NCBI GenBank assembly: GCA_963803735.1
Contig: CAWDNV010000010.1
Coordinates: 248,001 to 312,000 of the forward strand
Source of the DNA: Palsa-189 sp963803735
Lineage (GTDB): Bacteria; Acidobacteriota; Terriglobia; Acidiferrales; UBA7541
Length of the DNA: 64,000 nt
Reading direction: 5' to 3'
Shown here one piece after another: positions 52,707 to 61,507 of the stretch. Position 1 is the first letter of the stretch. Each line of letters begins with the position of its first letter. Both the position numbers and the translations under genes were made by a program. The notes below the pieces were generated by a model. The model worked only from the letters and a program-made list of their open reading frames with translations. It ran no database searches and had not been told where the DNA came from.

Positions 52707-53636
52707 TTACGGATTTGCCTTGCTGGTTCGGGCCGCCGCAGCTTCTCGTGCTGCGATGATCGTATTCGCGTGAATGCGCACCGTGTCTTCGACTTTCCGC
52801 GCGTAGCCGCCGGCAAAGGCCACCGCAACGGGCAAACCGCGCACCCGCGCTTCGGCAAAAACGAGCGCATCGCGCTCCTGCAAACCGCGCATGCTCAGCC
52901 AGAGTCCTCCGAGCTGATCTTCGCGGTAAGGATCCGCGCCGCCAATATAAAAAATCATTTCGGGTGAAAAGCGACGGAAAGCCTCCGCCAATGCTTTATC
53001 CAATAATTCCAGGTACTCTTCGTCGCCGGTGCCATCGGCGAGATTTACATCCAAATCTGACGGAGGTTTCGGCTCCGGATAATTATTTTCCTGATGCAAA
53101 GAGAGCGTGAAAACGTCGGAGTCGTTGGCGAAGATTGCCGCGGTACCATTTCCCTGATGCACGTCGGTATCGACGATCACGACTTTCCGCAAAGCGCCAT
53201 CGGATTGCAATCGCCGGATCGCGATGGCGACATCGTGAATCATGCAGAAACCTTCGCCGTGGCCGGGGAATGCGTGGTGGAATCCGCCGCCGATATTGAA
53301 GCCGAAACCGTCTTTAAGAGCACAACGCGCGGCGAGGATCGATCCGCCTGCAGCGAGCCAAAAGCCTCGCACTGCAGCCTCGGAGTAAGGAATTTCCAAT
53401 CGCATCCGTTCGCTTGCGCTCAGCGTGTCTTGCTTGAGTTTATCGACCCATTCGCGAGTGTGTACGCGCAGGACGTCTTCATCCGTCGCGGGTTCGGGGA
53501 CGAGAATATCCGAGGGCTCCGCGATGTGCTCGGCGAGCACAAGATCGCGAACCATTCCGAATTTTTGCGATTGGAAGACATGCTCGCCCAGACGCAAATC
53601 GTAACCTTCGTGATAGACGAGCTTGAACGGCAGCAT
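52707..53636 (-). CDS. histone-deacetylase-like metal-dependent amidohydrolase
   Basis: 309 residues. An arginase/deacetylase fold with the characteristic GGGFHHAFPGHGEGFCMIHD (active-site His pair), VVIVDTDVHQGNGTAAIF (metal Asp and His) and YIGGADPYREDQLGG (metal Asp). The layout is closest to the short, HDAC11-like bacterial proteins. The substrate may be acetylated proteins, polyamines or acetoin-related compounds. It is the last gene of the minus-strand metG-tatD-prenyl synthase series, 14 bp after the prenyl synthase stop. Confidence 0.85.
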   Translation of the reverse strand: MLPFKLVYHEGYDLRLGEHVFQSQKFGMVRDLVLAEHIAEPSDILVPEPATDEDVLRVHTREWVDKLKQDTLSASERMRLEIPYSEAAVRGFWLAAGGSILAARCALKDGFGFNIGGGFHHAFPGHGEGFCMIHDVAIAIRRLQSDGALRKVVIVDTDVHQGNGTAAIFANDSDVFTLSLHQENNYPEPKPPSDLDVNLADGTGDEEYLELLDKALAEAFRRFSPEMIFYIGGADPYREDQLGGLWLSMRGLQERDALVFAEARVRGLPVAVAFAGGYARKVEDTVRIHANTIIAAREAAAARTSKANP

Positions 53637-53650
53637 GGCCTGGGGCGGAA

Positions 53651-54598
53651 CTAATTGTCGCGATCGAGGATGAAGTCGGGCACGGCGTAGAGCGCGCGGC
53701 CGAATTCGGTGGCGGCGTGGCCGTTCAGGCAGGCTTTGGCGCGAGAGGCATAATCATTTGCGAGAGCCCGCGTGCGCTCAACAGCTCCGGAATTGCGAAC
53801 CAGGGCGGAGATTTGATCCGCGCGCACGCTATGGAATCCTTTTTCTTCAAGGACGGTGCGGACCATGCGGTCACCAACGGCGCGATCGCTTTCGAGTGCG
53901 TAAATCAGCGGCAGCGTGACTTTGCCTTCTTTCAAATCGCTCAGTACCGGCTTGCCAAGTTGCAGAGGCGAGGCCGTGAAGTCGAGCAGGTCATCGACCA
54001 ACTGAAACGCGAGTCCGGCGTAGCGCCCGTAATCCGCGAGCGCCTGCTCTTCGGCATCGCTAAGACCGCCGAGCACGCCGCCCAGCCGTGCACAGCCGCT
54101 GAAAAGGCAGGCCGTTTTGCGCGCGGACAATTCCAGAGCGTCTTGCTCCCCTAAATCCATGCGCCCGAGGCTCGAAAGCTGGAGCAACTCGCCCTCGACC
54201 ATGCTTTGCGTCAGATCGATGAGGATGTCGAGGACGCGAAAGTTTCGCTCCTCGAGCGCCATCTGAAACGACTGCATATAGAGCCAATCTCCGGCCAGCA
54301 CACTCCGATGATTGCCCCAACGCGAATTTGCCGAGGGCCGTCCGCGGCGCGTATCAGCGCCGTCGATTACATCGTCATGAATCAACGTCGCGCTGTGAAT
54401 CAGTTCGACTACGGCACCCAGGTGCACCGCGGCAGTGCCGTGATAGCCTGCGTATCCGGCGGCGAGCAGCAAAAGCGCGGGACGTAGGCGCTTGCCTCCG
54501 CCGCCGACCAAATAACCTGCCATTTCGGCTACCGGTTCGCTGGCGAGGCCAGTCTGACGCGCGAGTTCTTCTTCCACGCGAGAGAGGTCGTCGCGCAC
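53651..54598 (-). CDS. polyprenyl diphosphate synthase
   Basis: 315 residues from GTG 54598; coding sequence clearly continues upstream in frame (VKEIFDLVRDDLSRVEEELA). A long-chain trans-prenyltransferase making the quinone side chain. The first Asp-rich motif is LIHDDVIDGADTRRGRP, the second AFQLVDDLLDF, plus GGGKRLRPALLLLAAGY. A perfect GGAGGAG (54645-54639) is spaced for an ATC at 54634, not for any ATG/GTG/TTG. The true start is therefore uncertain: rare codon, base error, or the weakly supported GTG. Genus-specific chain length is unknown. Confidence 0.88.
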   Translation of the reverse strand: MRDDLSRVEEELARQTGLASEPVAEMAGYLVGGGGKRLRPALLLLAAGYAGYHGTAAVHLGAVVELIHSATLIHDDVIDGADTRRGRPSANSRWGNHRSVLAGDWLYMQSFQMALEERNFRVLDILIDLTQSMVEGELLQLSSLGRMDLGEQDALELSARKTACLFSGCARLGGVLGGLSDAEEQALADYGRYAGLAFQLVDDLLDFTASPLQLGKPVLSDLKEGKVTLPLIYALESDRAVGDRMVRTVLEEKGFHSVRADQISALVRNSGAVERTRALANDYASRAKACLNGHAATEFGRALYAVPDFILDRDN

Positions 54599-54647
54599 CA
54601 GATCAAAAATCTCTTTAACCGTGAGCAGTGAGATGTCGCTCCTCCGT

Positions 54648-55493
54648 TTAACCGCGCATTTGCAAACGCCGGCTGGCGATCTCCGACAAGCGAAAAAAGC
54701 GCCGAAAGTTTTCTGCGGTAGCCGCCGCGAACTCTTGAGGCGCCAAGTTTCTCACAGTTGCGAGTGTCCGCGCTACTTCGGCGACAAAAGCGGGCTCGTT
54801 GCGCCGCCCGCGAAACGGCTGTGGCGCAAGGAACGGCGAATCGGTCTCGATCAATATAGATTCGAGCGGCAGGGCGGCGGCTACATCACGCAGATTTTGC
54901 GTCTTCGGATAAGTCGCGTTTCCCGCGAACGAAACCATGAATCCCATTTCTGTTCCCCTGCGGGCTTCTTCGAGCGTTCCGCTGAAGCAGTGGAAAATTC
55001 CGCCAAGGCCAGTTGACCGCCAGTGCTGATCGAGAAGGGCGAGGCAATCCGGCCAGGCTTCGCGGCAGTGAATGATAATGGGGCAGCCCGTGCGGCGCGC
55101 CAGCTCGAGCTGCTCAGTGAAAACGCGCTGCTGAACGTCGCGCGGTGAATGGTCGTAGTGATAATCAAGGCCGATCTCGCCCAAGGCGAGAAATTTCGGA
55201 TGCTGCGCCAGCTTCGCCAGCTCGTCGTAGTGCTCCGGCGTGGCGAGCCTGGCTTCGTGGGGGTGAATCCCGGCCGCAGCGTAGATCCAGTCATAGCGCT
55301 CAGCGAATGGCATTGATGAAGCCAGCGCGCCGGGAGCGCCGCCGATGGCCAGGATATTCCGCACGCCGGCAGCTTGCGCGCGCGCCAGCATGTCGGATCG
55401 ATCGGCATCGAATTCGGCCATGTCCACGTGCGCATGCGAATCGATCAATTCGAGCTGAGCCGGGGATGAAGGACCGGTTTCCATAAGAGCCAC
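54648..55493 (-). CDS. tatD: TatD-family metal-dependent DNase
   Basis: 281 residues. A TIM-barrel hydrolase: IDSHAHVDMAEFDADRS (metal HxH), ALGEIGLDYHYDHSP (metal Glu), FTEQLELARRTGCPIIIHCR, GIFHCFSG and IETDSPFLAPQPFRGRRNEP. TatD enzymes act as 3'-5' DNases and possibly in D-tyrosyl-tRNA or DNA quality control. It lies between metG (82 bp upstream) and the prenyl synthase gene (13 bp to the Asp-Ile start region), all on the minus strand. tatD next to metG is a common arrangement. Confidence 0.92.
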   Translation of the reverse strand: MALMETGPSSPAQLELIDSHAHVDMAEFDADRSDMLARAQAAGVRNILAIGGAPGALASSMPFAERYDWIYAAAGIHPHEARLATPEHYDELAKLAQHPKFLALGEIGLDYHYDHSPRDVQQRVFTEQLELARRTGCPIIIHCREAWPDCLALLDQHWRSTGLGGIFHCFSGTLEEARRGTEMGFMVSFAGNATYPKTQNLRDVAAALPLESILIETDSPFLAPQPFRGRRNEPAFVAEVARTLATVRNLAPQEFAAATAENFRRFFRLSEIASRRLQMRG

Positions 55494-55574
55494 TCTCTTT
55501 GCACAAAAGTCGCAAGGAGAGATTTCGTCGCTTACGCTCCTCAGAATGACAGGTCGGTACTTGGGCGAAAGCGG

Positions 55575-57590
55575 TTACTTCAGCCGCGAGCCGACTGGCA
55601 CGTCTTCAAGAAATCCTGCGAGCACCGGCTTTCCATCAGGGCCCACCGACGCGGCAACGATCATGCCGTTCGATTCCACGCCACGCAGCTTGCGCGGCTG
55701 CAGATTCACGACAACCACCACTTTGCGGCCCACCAACTGTTCCGGCTGATACGCCGTCGCGATTCCGGCGACAATCTGGCGGACTTCGTCGCCTACGTCC
55801 ACGATCACTTTCAGCAATTTGTCGGCTCCGGCCACGCGTTCGGCGGACTTCACTTCGCCGACGCGCATTTCCACTTTGGCGAAATCGTCGATGCCGATCT
55901 TCGCATTTGCCGCCGGGGAGCTTGTCGCTGCGGCTGCCGCCGGCGGTGTTGCCGGGGCTGCGGCCGGAGCAGATGGCGTTGCGGGCGTTCCTTGCGGTTT
56001 AAGGATTTCTTGTTCCATGGCTGCAATTTTCTCCAGAGTTTCAGTTTTTTCGACGCGAGGAAAAACGGCGGCGGGCTCACCGATCGGAGTGCCGGGACGC
56101 AAGCCGCCCCAGGCAAGCTGATCAATGCGAACTTCCTCGAGAGCGCCGAATTGCCCGAGCTGCCGCCAGATTTTTTCCGTGGAAATAGGCAAAGCGGGAT
56201 GAGCCAGCACCACGAGAATACGTATCGATTCCGCAGCGTGGTACAACACGGTTTCGAGCCGAGCACGCTGGCCGGGGTCTTCCGCGAGTGACCAGGGTTT
56301 TTGCTGTGTAATGTAGCCATCGACCTGCGCGATGGCGGCCCAAATGAGTTCGAGCGCGCGCGAGAACGAGAGCTCTTCGTATTGCGTGGCGACAGTGCCC
56401 GCAGCTTGCGTTACAGCGGCGGCGAGAGATTTCTCGGCCTCGGTTATTGCGCCATCGTGAGCCGAGGGGATCTGTCCTTCGCAATATCGGCCGATCATGG
56501 CGAGGGTGCGGCTGGCGAGATTGCCCAAGCCATTGGCGAGATCGCTGTTGTAGCGCGTGAGCAGCGCGTCATGACTGAAGTTGCCGTCCTGGCCGAAGGG
56601 CACATCTCGCAGCAAGTAATAGCGCAGCGCGTCGACGCCAATGGTGCGCGCGATCGGTTCCGCGTAGGCTACGTTGCCTTTCGATTTGCTCATTTTTTGT
56701 TGGTCGAAAAGCAGCCAGCCATGCGCGAAAACACCCTTCGGCAGCGGTTCCTGCGCGGCCATCAGGAATGCGGGCCAATAGACGCAATGGAAGCGAATGA
56801 TTTCCTTACCGATCAAATGCAGCTCCGCGGGCCAATACTTTTCCCACTGCAGTTCGTCGTCGCCGTAACCAATGCCGCTGAGATAACTGGTGAGCGCGTC
56901 GTACCAGACGTAAACGACGTGCTCGGGATCGTCAGGCCAGGGCAGGCCCCACTTCACCGTTTTGCGGCTGACGGAAATGTCGCGCAATCCTGCTTCAACG
57001 AAGCGCTGGACTTCGTTGCGGCGGAAGGCCGGACGGATGAAATCCGGCTGGCTCTCATAGAGTTGCAGAAGCTTTTCTTGAAAAGCGGAGAGCTTGAAGA
57101 AATAGTTCTCTTCGGAAACGATTTCGGCGGGGCGGCCGCAGACGGGGCAATCGATGGGATCGGTCGAATCGCTGACGTAAAGATTGTCGTAAACGCAGTA
57201 CCGGCCCTGGTAGAAGCCTTTGTAGACATATCCGGCATCACGCGCCCGCAAAAGAAGGCGGCGCACGGCCCGCTGGTGTTCCGGGGAGGTGGTACGAATG
57301 AAATGGGTGTAGCTGATCCCCAGTTCATTCCACAGTTTGCGGAAAACGGCGGAATAGCGGTCCACATGCTCGCGGGGGCTGACCCCGGCTTTGGCCGCTG
57401 CGCGGGCGATATTTTCGCCGTGCTCATCCGTGCCGGTGAGAAACGCAACGTCGTAGCCCTGCATGCGTTTGAAGCGGGCGACCGTATCTGCAACCAGCGT
57501 GGTATACGCCGAGCCGACGTGAGGGCGCGCGTTCGCGTAATAGATCGGCGTCGTCAGATAGAACTTCGGTCGATTGTCGGCCTGACTCAC
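55575..57590 (-). CDS. metG: methionyl-tRNA synthetase with C-terminal EMAP/Trbp111 domain
   Basis: 671 residues, GTG start with GGAGAG 3 bases upstream. The HIGH-type motif is TPIYYANARPHVGSAYTTLV and KMSKS appears in FDQQKMSKSKGNV. Zinc-knuckle cysteines are DCPVCGRPAEI. A Pro/Ala-rich linker (about 545-575) leads to the C-terminal tRNA-binding domain (KVEMRVGEVKSAERVAGADK, VVVVNLQPRKLRGVESNGMI). It charges initiator and elongator tRNA-Met. It is the first gene of a four-gene minus-strand series with a good promoter at 57623-57652. Confidence 0.95.
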   Translation of the reverse strand: MSQADNRPKFYLTTPIYYANARPHVGSAYTTLVADTVARFKRMQGYDVAFLTGTDEHGENIARAAAKAGVSPREHVDRYSAVFRKLWNELGISYTHFIRTTSPEHQRAVRRLLLRARDAGYVYKGFYQGRYCVYDNLYVSDSTDPIDCPVCGRPAEIVSEENYFFKLSAFQEKLLQLYESQPDFIRPAFRRNEVQRFVEAGLRDISVSRKTVKWGLPWPDDPEHVVYVWYDALTSYLSGIGYGDDELQWEKYWPAELHLIGKEIIRFHCVYWPAFLMAAQEPLPKGVFAHGWLLFDQQKMSKSKGNVAYAEPIARTIGVDALRYYLLRDVPFGQDGNFSHDALLTRYNSDLANGLGNLASRTLAMIGRYCEGQIPSAHDGAITEAEKSLAAAVTQAAGTVATQYEELSFSRALELIWAAIAQVDGYITQQKPWSLAEDPGQRARLETVLYHAAESIRILVVLAHPALPISTEKIWRQLGQFGALEEVRIDQLAWGGLRPGTPIGEPAAVFPRVEKTETLEKIAAMEQEILKPQGTPATPSAPAAAPATPPAAAAATSSPAANAKIGIDDFAKVEMRVGEVKSAERVAGADKLLKVIVDVGDEVRQIVAGIATAYQPEQLVGRKVVVVVNLQPRKLRGVESNGMIVAASVGPDGKPVLAGFLEDVPVGSRLK

Positions 57591-58006
57591 GGACTCTCCG
57601 AACCGGCGTGCGGAAACCCACGATAGTATGCGGCGGTGATAGTTCTAGTCAAACCGGCTACCCCCTGCCCCCTGGTTTTTCTGCAAGAGTATGATTCGAT
57701 GAGGTTTGCGGTGCAGTTTTGTGCAAGAGTATGAATCTAAATAGCTTAGAGCTTGGACGAGCGCCGAAGCGATCCGCCGGACACACATCCGGAATAGTGA
57801 ATGCGGGCACCTGGAGAACAAGCATGAAGGATGTTACCACAGGCGTCAATGAAAGTAAACGTCACATTACTAGATGGTATTCTGATGAAAATTGCGGTCA
57901 ATAACGAATCGTTCGAATGAACGCGGTGCAATCGCGAGCCAGAGTCGTTCCGGCTTGCAGTTCTTCGCCGCGCATTATTGAATAGGAACGCAAGGAGAAC
58001 CTTCGA
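57591..58006. other. 416-bp divergent gap between metG and the acetyltransferase gene
   Basis: The gap holds the metG promoter near its left end and an AT-rich centre. A 13-bp exact direct repeat TGCAAGAGTATGA occurs at 57682-57694 and 57722-57734, 40 bp apart. I see no RNA gene. The minus-strand frame through this gap (57746-58306) is not supported as a gene. Confidence 0.5.
57623..57652 (-). promoter_or_regulatory. sigma70-type promoter of the metG operon
   Basis: On the minus strand TTGACT (57652-57647), an 18-bp spacer and TACTAT (57628-57623). The predicted start near 57616 leaves a leader of about 26 nt before GTG 57590. Confidence 0.55.
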
Positions 58007-58522
58007 ATGAGCGACGTTACGACGCGGCCGGCGCTGCCCTCCGACCTGCCCCGGCTGGCGGAGATCTATAACCACTACATCGTGAATACGCCGATTACCT
58101 TCAATACGCAGCCGTTTACCGTCGAGACGTTCGCGCCGTGGTTCGAAGAGCATTCGGATGGCAAGCGGCATCGGCTGGTGGTTGCGGTTGAAAATGGCGG
58201 CAGTGGTCCCGTGATTGGGTACGCTGGAAGCGGGAGGTTCCGCCCGAAGGAAGCTTACGAAACCACGGTGGAGACGACGATTTACTGCAGTCACGATTGC
58301 ACACAACGCGGAGTCGGGACGCTGCTCTATCGCGCCTTATTCGAATTGATCGCGGGCGAGGATATCAATCGCGTCGTGGCAGGAGTCACGCTGCCTAATC
58401 CGCGTTCGGTGGCGCTGCACGAACGCTTCGGGTTTCGGCATGTGGGCACATTTACGGGCAATGGGCGCAAGTTCGGAAAGTATTGGGATGTGGCGTGGTT
58501 CGAACGGCCACTTCGGGTATAA
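58007..58522 (+). CDS. GNAT N-acetyltransferase, phosphinothricin acetyltransferase-like
   Basis: 171 residues. A single GNAT domain: TRPALPSDLPRLAEIYNHYI at the N-terminus, VIGYAGSGRFRPKEAYETTV, the acetyl-CoA loop in YCSHDCTQRGVGTLLYRALF and ALHERFGFRHVGTFTGNGRK. The group includes Pat and methionine-sulfone/sulfoximine acetyltransferases, so a small-molecule detoxification role is likely, substrate unproven. It is divergent from metG, and the small membrane protein gene starts 73 bp downstream. Confidence 0.88.
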   Translation: MSDVTTRPALPSDLPRLAEIYNHYIVNTPITFNTQPFTVETFAPWFEEHSDGKRHRLVVAVENGGSGPVIGYAGSGRFRPKEAYETTVETTIYCSHDCTQRGVGTLLYRALFELIAGEDINRVVAGVTLPNPRSVALHERFGFRHVGTFTGNGRKFGKYWDVAWFERPLRV

Positions 58523-58595
58523 GAAGTCTCAAGCGCGTCAGTTGAGAGCGCTCTGCGTTACAATCGCCGCGTTTCGAATCGATAGAGGGGGAATA

Positions 58596-58877
58596 ATGGT
58601 TCATTTTTTCGGGATCTCCATCAGCTCTTCTCTCCTGGGGTGGATCATCATCGGGCTGCTGGCGGGATGGATCGCGGGCGAGGTCAGCAGAGGAGCAGGC
58701 TTCGGGTGCCTGGGGAACCTGGCGATCGGAATGGTAGGATCGATTCTGGGCGGCTGGATTTTTTCGAAGCTGGGCATTTGGGGTGGCGGGTTTATATACA
58801 GCCTGGCGGCGGCGACTGTGGGAGCGGTGGTGCTAGTGTTGATTGCGCGTCTTTTTACCGCCGGGAAAGCACATTAG
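58596..58877 (+). CDS. GlsB/YeaQ/YmgE-family small membrane protein
   Basis: 93 residues from ATG 58596, with GAGGGGG 5-11 bases upstream. Three hydrophobic helices with a glycine-rich pattern (LGWIIIGLLAGWIAGEVSRG, LGNLAIGMVGSILGGWIFSK, LAAATVGAVVLVLIARLF) match the transglycosylase-associated/YeaQ family. These are stress-induced inner-membrane proteins of unknown mechanism. The frame extended to 58440 overlaps the acetyltransferase gene and is rejected. It is convergent with the cytochrome gene, with 4 bases of overlap. Confidence 0.85.
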   Translation: MVHFFGISISSSLLGWIIIGLLAGWIAGEVSRGAGFGCLGNLAIGMVGSILGGWIFSKLGIWGGGFIYSLAAATVGAVVLVLIARLFTAGKAH

Positions 58878-59347
58878 GGAAGTGAGCGCAGGTAGTCGAT
58901 AACGTTCCAGATCTGCTCATTTGTTTCTGTTCCAAAAAATCCCGGCATTCCGGTGAAGCGGACCCCATCGCGAATGATCGAAAACAATTCCCGATCGGAA
59001 TAGGTTTGCAGGATGGCCGAATCAAGCGCTACGGTGCGCGGAAGCATCCCTCGGCCGACAGGAGTAGGCCCATTTTCATCGGAACCGTGGCAACTGGCGC
59101 AATCCATATCGTAGAGATTTTTGCCGGCCGCGATACTCATGCTGGTTTGACGGTCGGGCAGCGGAGGCGGGATTTCTTCGCGAGCGGCGCGCCTTCGGAT
59201 GACCACGCGCGTCAGTTTTGTACGCAGATATTCGCCAGTATGGCCGGGCTGCTGGATGGCGCTCAGGTCAACGCGCGACGAGAGCACGTAAAGTCCTGCG
59301 ATGGCGAAAACGAGTGCGCCCATGGCCACCAGAAGCCCCCATCGCAT
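58874..59347 (-). CDS. membrane-anchored mono-heme cytochrome c
   Basis: 157 residues. An N-terminal uncleaved helix (LLVAMGALVFAIAGLYVLSS) anchors a periplasmic class I cytochrome domain. The heme c attachment is CASCH (about residues 84-88) and a likely axial Met is in VRFTGMPGFFG. The C-terminal helix NEQIWNVIDYLRSLP is typical. It would carry electrons in the periplasm, and the partner oxidase or dehydrogenase is not in the window. It stands alone and is divergent from hemD. Confidence 0.87.
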   Translation of the reverse strand: MRWGLLVAMGALVFAIAGLYVLSSRVDLSAIQQPGHTGEYLRTKLTRVVIRRRAAREEIPPPLPDRQTSMSIAAGKNLYDMDCASCHGSDENGPTPVGRGMLPRTVALDSAILQTYSDRELFSIIRDGVRFTGMPGFFGTETNEQIWNVIDYLRSLP

Positions 59348-59505
59348 CCAGAACTCTCCCGAGAATGCGCCGGCCGCGGTTCAACTCCGGCTGCAAAGAT
59401 TGTAATAGAAGCCGCGGCGCAGAAAGGTAATTGCCTTTTGCGCCGGCCTATTCTCCCAAGCGACCGCGCAGCCGGTGACCTGTTTTGGTTACAATGGCGG
59501 TCGCA

Positions 59506-60375
59506 ATGGCGAATGATGCGGAAAAAAAAGGGCTCGCTGGGCTGCGCATTTTGTGTCTGGAGAGCCGGCGCGGGCAGGAGATGGCCAAGCTGATCTCGAA
59601 TTATGGCGGCGAAGCGCTTGTTGCGCCGTCGATGCAGGAGGTCACGCTGAAAGGCAATCCTGAGGCGCTGAACTTCGCTCGGAAATTGACCGAGGGCGGA
59701 TTCGACATAGTCATTTTCCTGACGGGTGTGGGGACCCGAGCGCTCGTGCGCCTGGTAGAGTCGAACGCTTTGCGGCAGAAGTTCGTGGAGGCGCTGAAGC
59801 GCGTGAAGGTCGTGGCGCGCGGGCCGAAGCCCGTGGCGGCGCTGGCGGAACTGGGAGTGCCGGTTACGGTAGCCGTGCCGGAACCGAATACGTGGCGAGA
59901 GGTGCTGGGCGCGTTGGATGCGCGAGCGGCTTCCATGCCGCTGAAAGACAGCCGAGTGGCGGTTCAGGAGTATGGCGCGACGAATCCGGAACTGCTGGAC
60001 GGACTAAAGCAGCGCGGCGCGGGCGTGACGCGCGTGCCGGTTTACGAATGGGCGCTACCGGCGGACACGGGTCCGCTGCGAGACAGCGTGCAAGCCATCG
60101 TGAACGGGCGTATCGATATGGCGTTCTTTACAACTTCTGTGCAGGTGCAGCATCTTTTGCGGATCGCTGCGGAGATGCGGGCGGAAGAGCTGCTGCGGTG
60201 GGCGTTTGGGCGCATCGTCGTGGGGTCCATCGGGCCGATGACGTCGGACGCGCTCCGGCAGAATGGTTTGCCGGTGGATTTTGAGCCCGAGCATCCGAAG
60301 ATGGGATTTTTGGTAGCGGAGGCGGCGAAGAGGGGACGCGAACTGGTCGAACAGAAGCGGCGGGGAGGGAAGTGA
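59506..60375 (+). CDS. hemD: uroporphyrinogen-III synthase
   Basis: 289 residues from ATG 59506; another ATG 12 bases upstream overlaps a TACAAT box. A two-domain HemD: GLRILCLESRRGQEMAKLIS, FDIVIFLTGVGTRALVRLVE, GPKPVAALAELGVPVTVAVP, DMAFFTTSVQVQHLLRIA and VVGSIGPMTSDALRQNGLPV. It closes hydroxymethylbilane into uroporphyrinogen III for heme and corrinoid synthesis. The other hem genes are not adjacent. Its TGA overlaps the ATG of the MetE-like gene by one base (TGATG). Confidence 0.88.
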   Translation: MANDAEKKGLAGLRILCLESRRGQEMAKLISNYGGEALVAPSMQEVTLKGNPEALNFARKLTEGGFDIVIFLTGVGTRALVRLVESNALRQKFVEALKRVKVVARGPKPVAALAELGVPVTVAVPEPNTWREVLGALDARAASMPLKDSRVAVQEYGATNPELLDGLKQRGAGVTRVPVYEWALPADTGPLRDSVQAIVNGRIDMAFFTTSVQVQHLLRIAAEMRAEELLRWAFGRIVVGSIGPMTSDALRQNGLPVDFEPEHPKMGFLVAEAAKRGRELVEQKRRGGK

Positions 60376-61472
60376 TGGCGGGGGAATATAGGGCGGATCA
60401 TGTGGGGAGCTTCCTGAGGCCGGCGGAGTTGCTGGAGGCGCGGCGGAACGGCAAAGACCCGCAGCAGCTGCATGATCTCGAAGATCGCTACATCGCGCGC
60501 GTGCTGGCGAAGCAGAAAGAATTGGGGTTCGAGATTTTCACCGACGGCGAATTGCGGCGGCGGAATTTCATGAGCGACTTCACCGACGCGGTGGAGGGCT
60601 TTGACCTCGGCGATTCGCTGGACCGAACCTGGGAGGCGGCTCAAACGAAGGGTGCTGCCACGCTCAGAGTTGCGGGAATCGTGACAAAGAAACTGAAGCA
60701 GGCGCGGCCGTTGACCGGGCATGAGCTACCGTATTTGAAAAAGAACAGCCCCGGCGCGATCAAGATGACGCTGCCAAGCGCCACGCAATTTCCGGCGATT
60801 TCATACAAGCGCGGCGTAACGGATAGAGTTTACGAATCGCATTCGGCGTTGCTCTCGGACATTGTAGACATCATGAAAGCGGACCTCGCGAAGCTTGCGG
60901 GCGAGGGCGTGAAATATATTCAAATCGACGCGCCACGCTACAGCTATTTCATGGACGAGAAATGGAGGCAGTGGATTCGCGATGAAATGAAGGTCGAGCC
61001 GGATGCGCTACTGGACGAATCGATTCGCGCGGACAACGCCTGTTTCCAAGCGGCTCGGAAGCCCGGCGTGACGCTGGCGATTCATCTTTGCCGCGGAAAT
61101 AATCGCAGCCATTGGTATGCCGAAGGAGGTTACGACGCCATTGCGGAAAAACTTTTTGGCACGATGAACGCGGACCGCTTTCTGCTGGAGTATGACGATG
61201 AGCGCTCGGGCACATTCGAGCCGCTGCGCTTTATGCCGAAGGGAAAGACGGTGGTGCTGGGGCTCGTCAGTTCGAAGCGGCCGCAACTGGAAAAGGCCGA
61301 CGTGCTGGCGAAGCGGGTAGAAGAGGCTTCGCGGTTCGTGCCACTGGAGAATTTGGCGCTGAGTCCCCAGTGCGGGTTTGCTTCGACGATGGAAGGGAAT
61401 TTATTGACCGAGGACGACCAGTGGGCGAAGTTGGGGCTGGTGGTAGAGACGGCGCGGCGAGTGTGGAAGTGA
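60375..61472 (+). CDS. MetE-like cobalamin-independent methyltransferase (catalytic-domain type)
   Basis: 365 residues, about half of full MetE, so only the catalytic barrel. YRADHVGSFLRPAELLEARR, ELGFEIFTDGELRRRNF, YIQIDAPRYSYFM, AIHLCRGNNRSHWYAEGGYD and LSPQCGFASTMEGNLLTEDD are seen. The His, Cys and final Cys expected to bind zinc are present (HLC and QCGF). Such short proteins methylate homocysteine or act on other thiols such as coenzyme M analogues. Coupled to hemD by one-base overlap, but a functional link is unproven. Confidence 0.85.
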   Translation: MAGEYRADHVGSFLRPAELLEARRNGKDPQQLHDLEDRYIARVLAKQKELGFEIFTDGELRRRNFMSDFTDAVEGFDLGDSLDRTWEAAQTKGAATLRVAGIVTKKLKQARPLTGHELPYLKKNSPGAIKMTLPSATQFPAISYKRGVTDRVYESHSALLSDIVDIMKADLAKLAGEGVKYIQIDAPRYSYFMDEKWRQWIRDEMKVEPDALLDESIRADNACFQAARKPGVTLAIHLCRGNNRSHWYAEGGYDAIAEKLFGTMNADRFLLEYDDERSGTFEPLRFMPKGKTVVLGLVSSKRPQLEKADVLAKRVEEASRFVPLENLALSPQCGFASTMEGNLLTEDDQWAKLGLVVETARRVWK

Positions 61473-61507
61473 GTTTGCAGTGAGTAAGATCGAAGAGGGA
61501 TTCATTA

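Noticed and set aside
56301..57626. 441-codon open frame on the plus strand opposite metG
   Set aside because: It is antisense to clearly conserved metG motifs. Long opposite-strand frames are expected in GC-rich genes. No family resemblance.
57746..58306. 186-codon minus-strand frame over the metG-acetyltransferase gap
   Set aside because: It overlaps the GNAT gene and is rich in Arg/Ser with no motif. The spacer shows promoter-like AT content.
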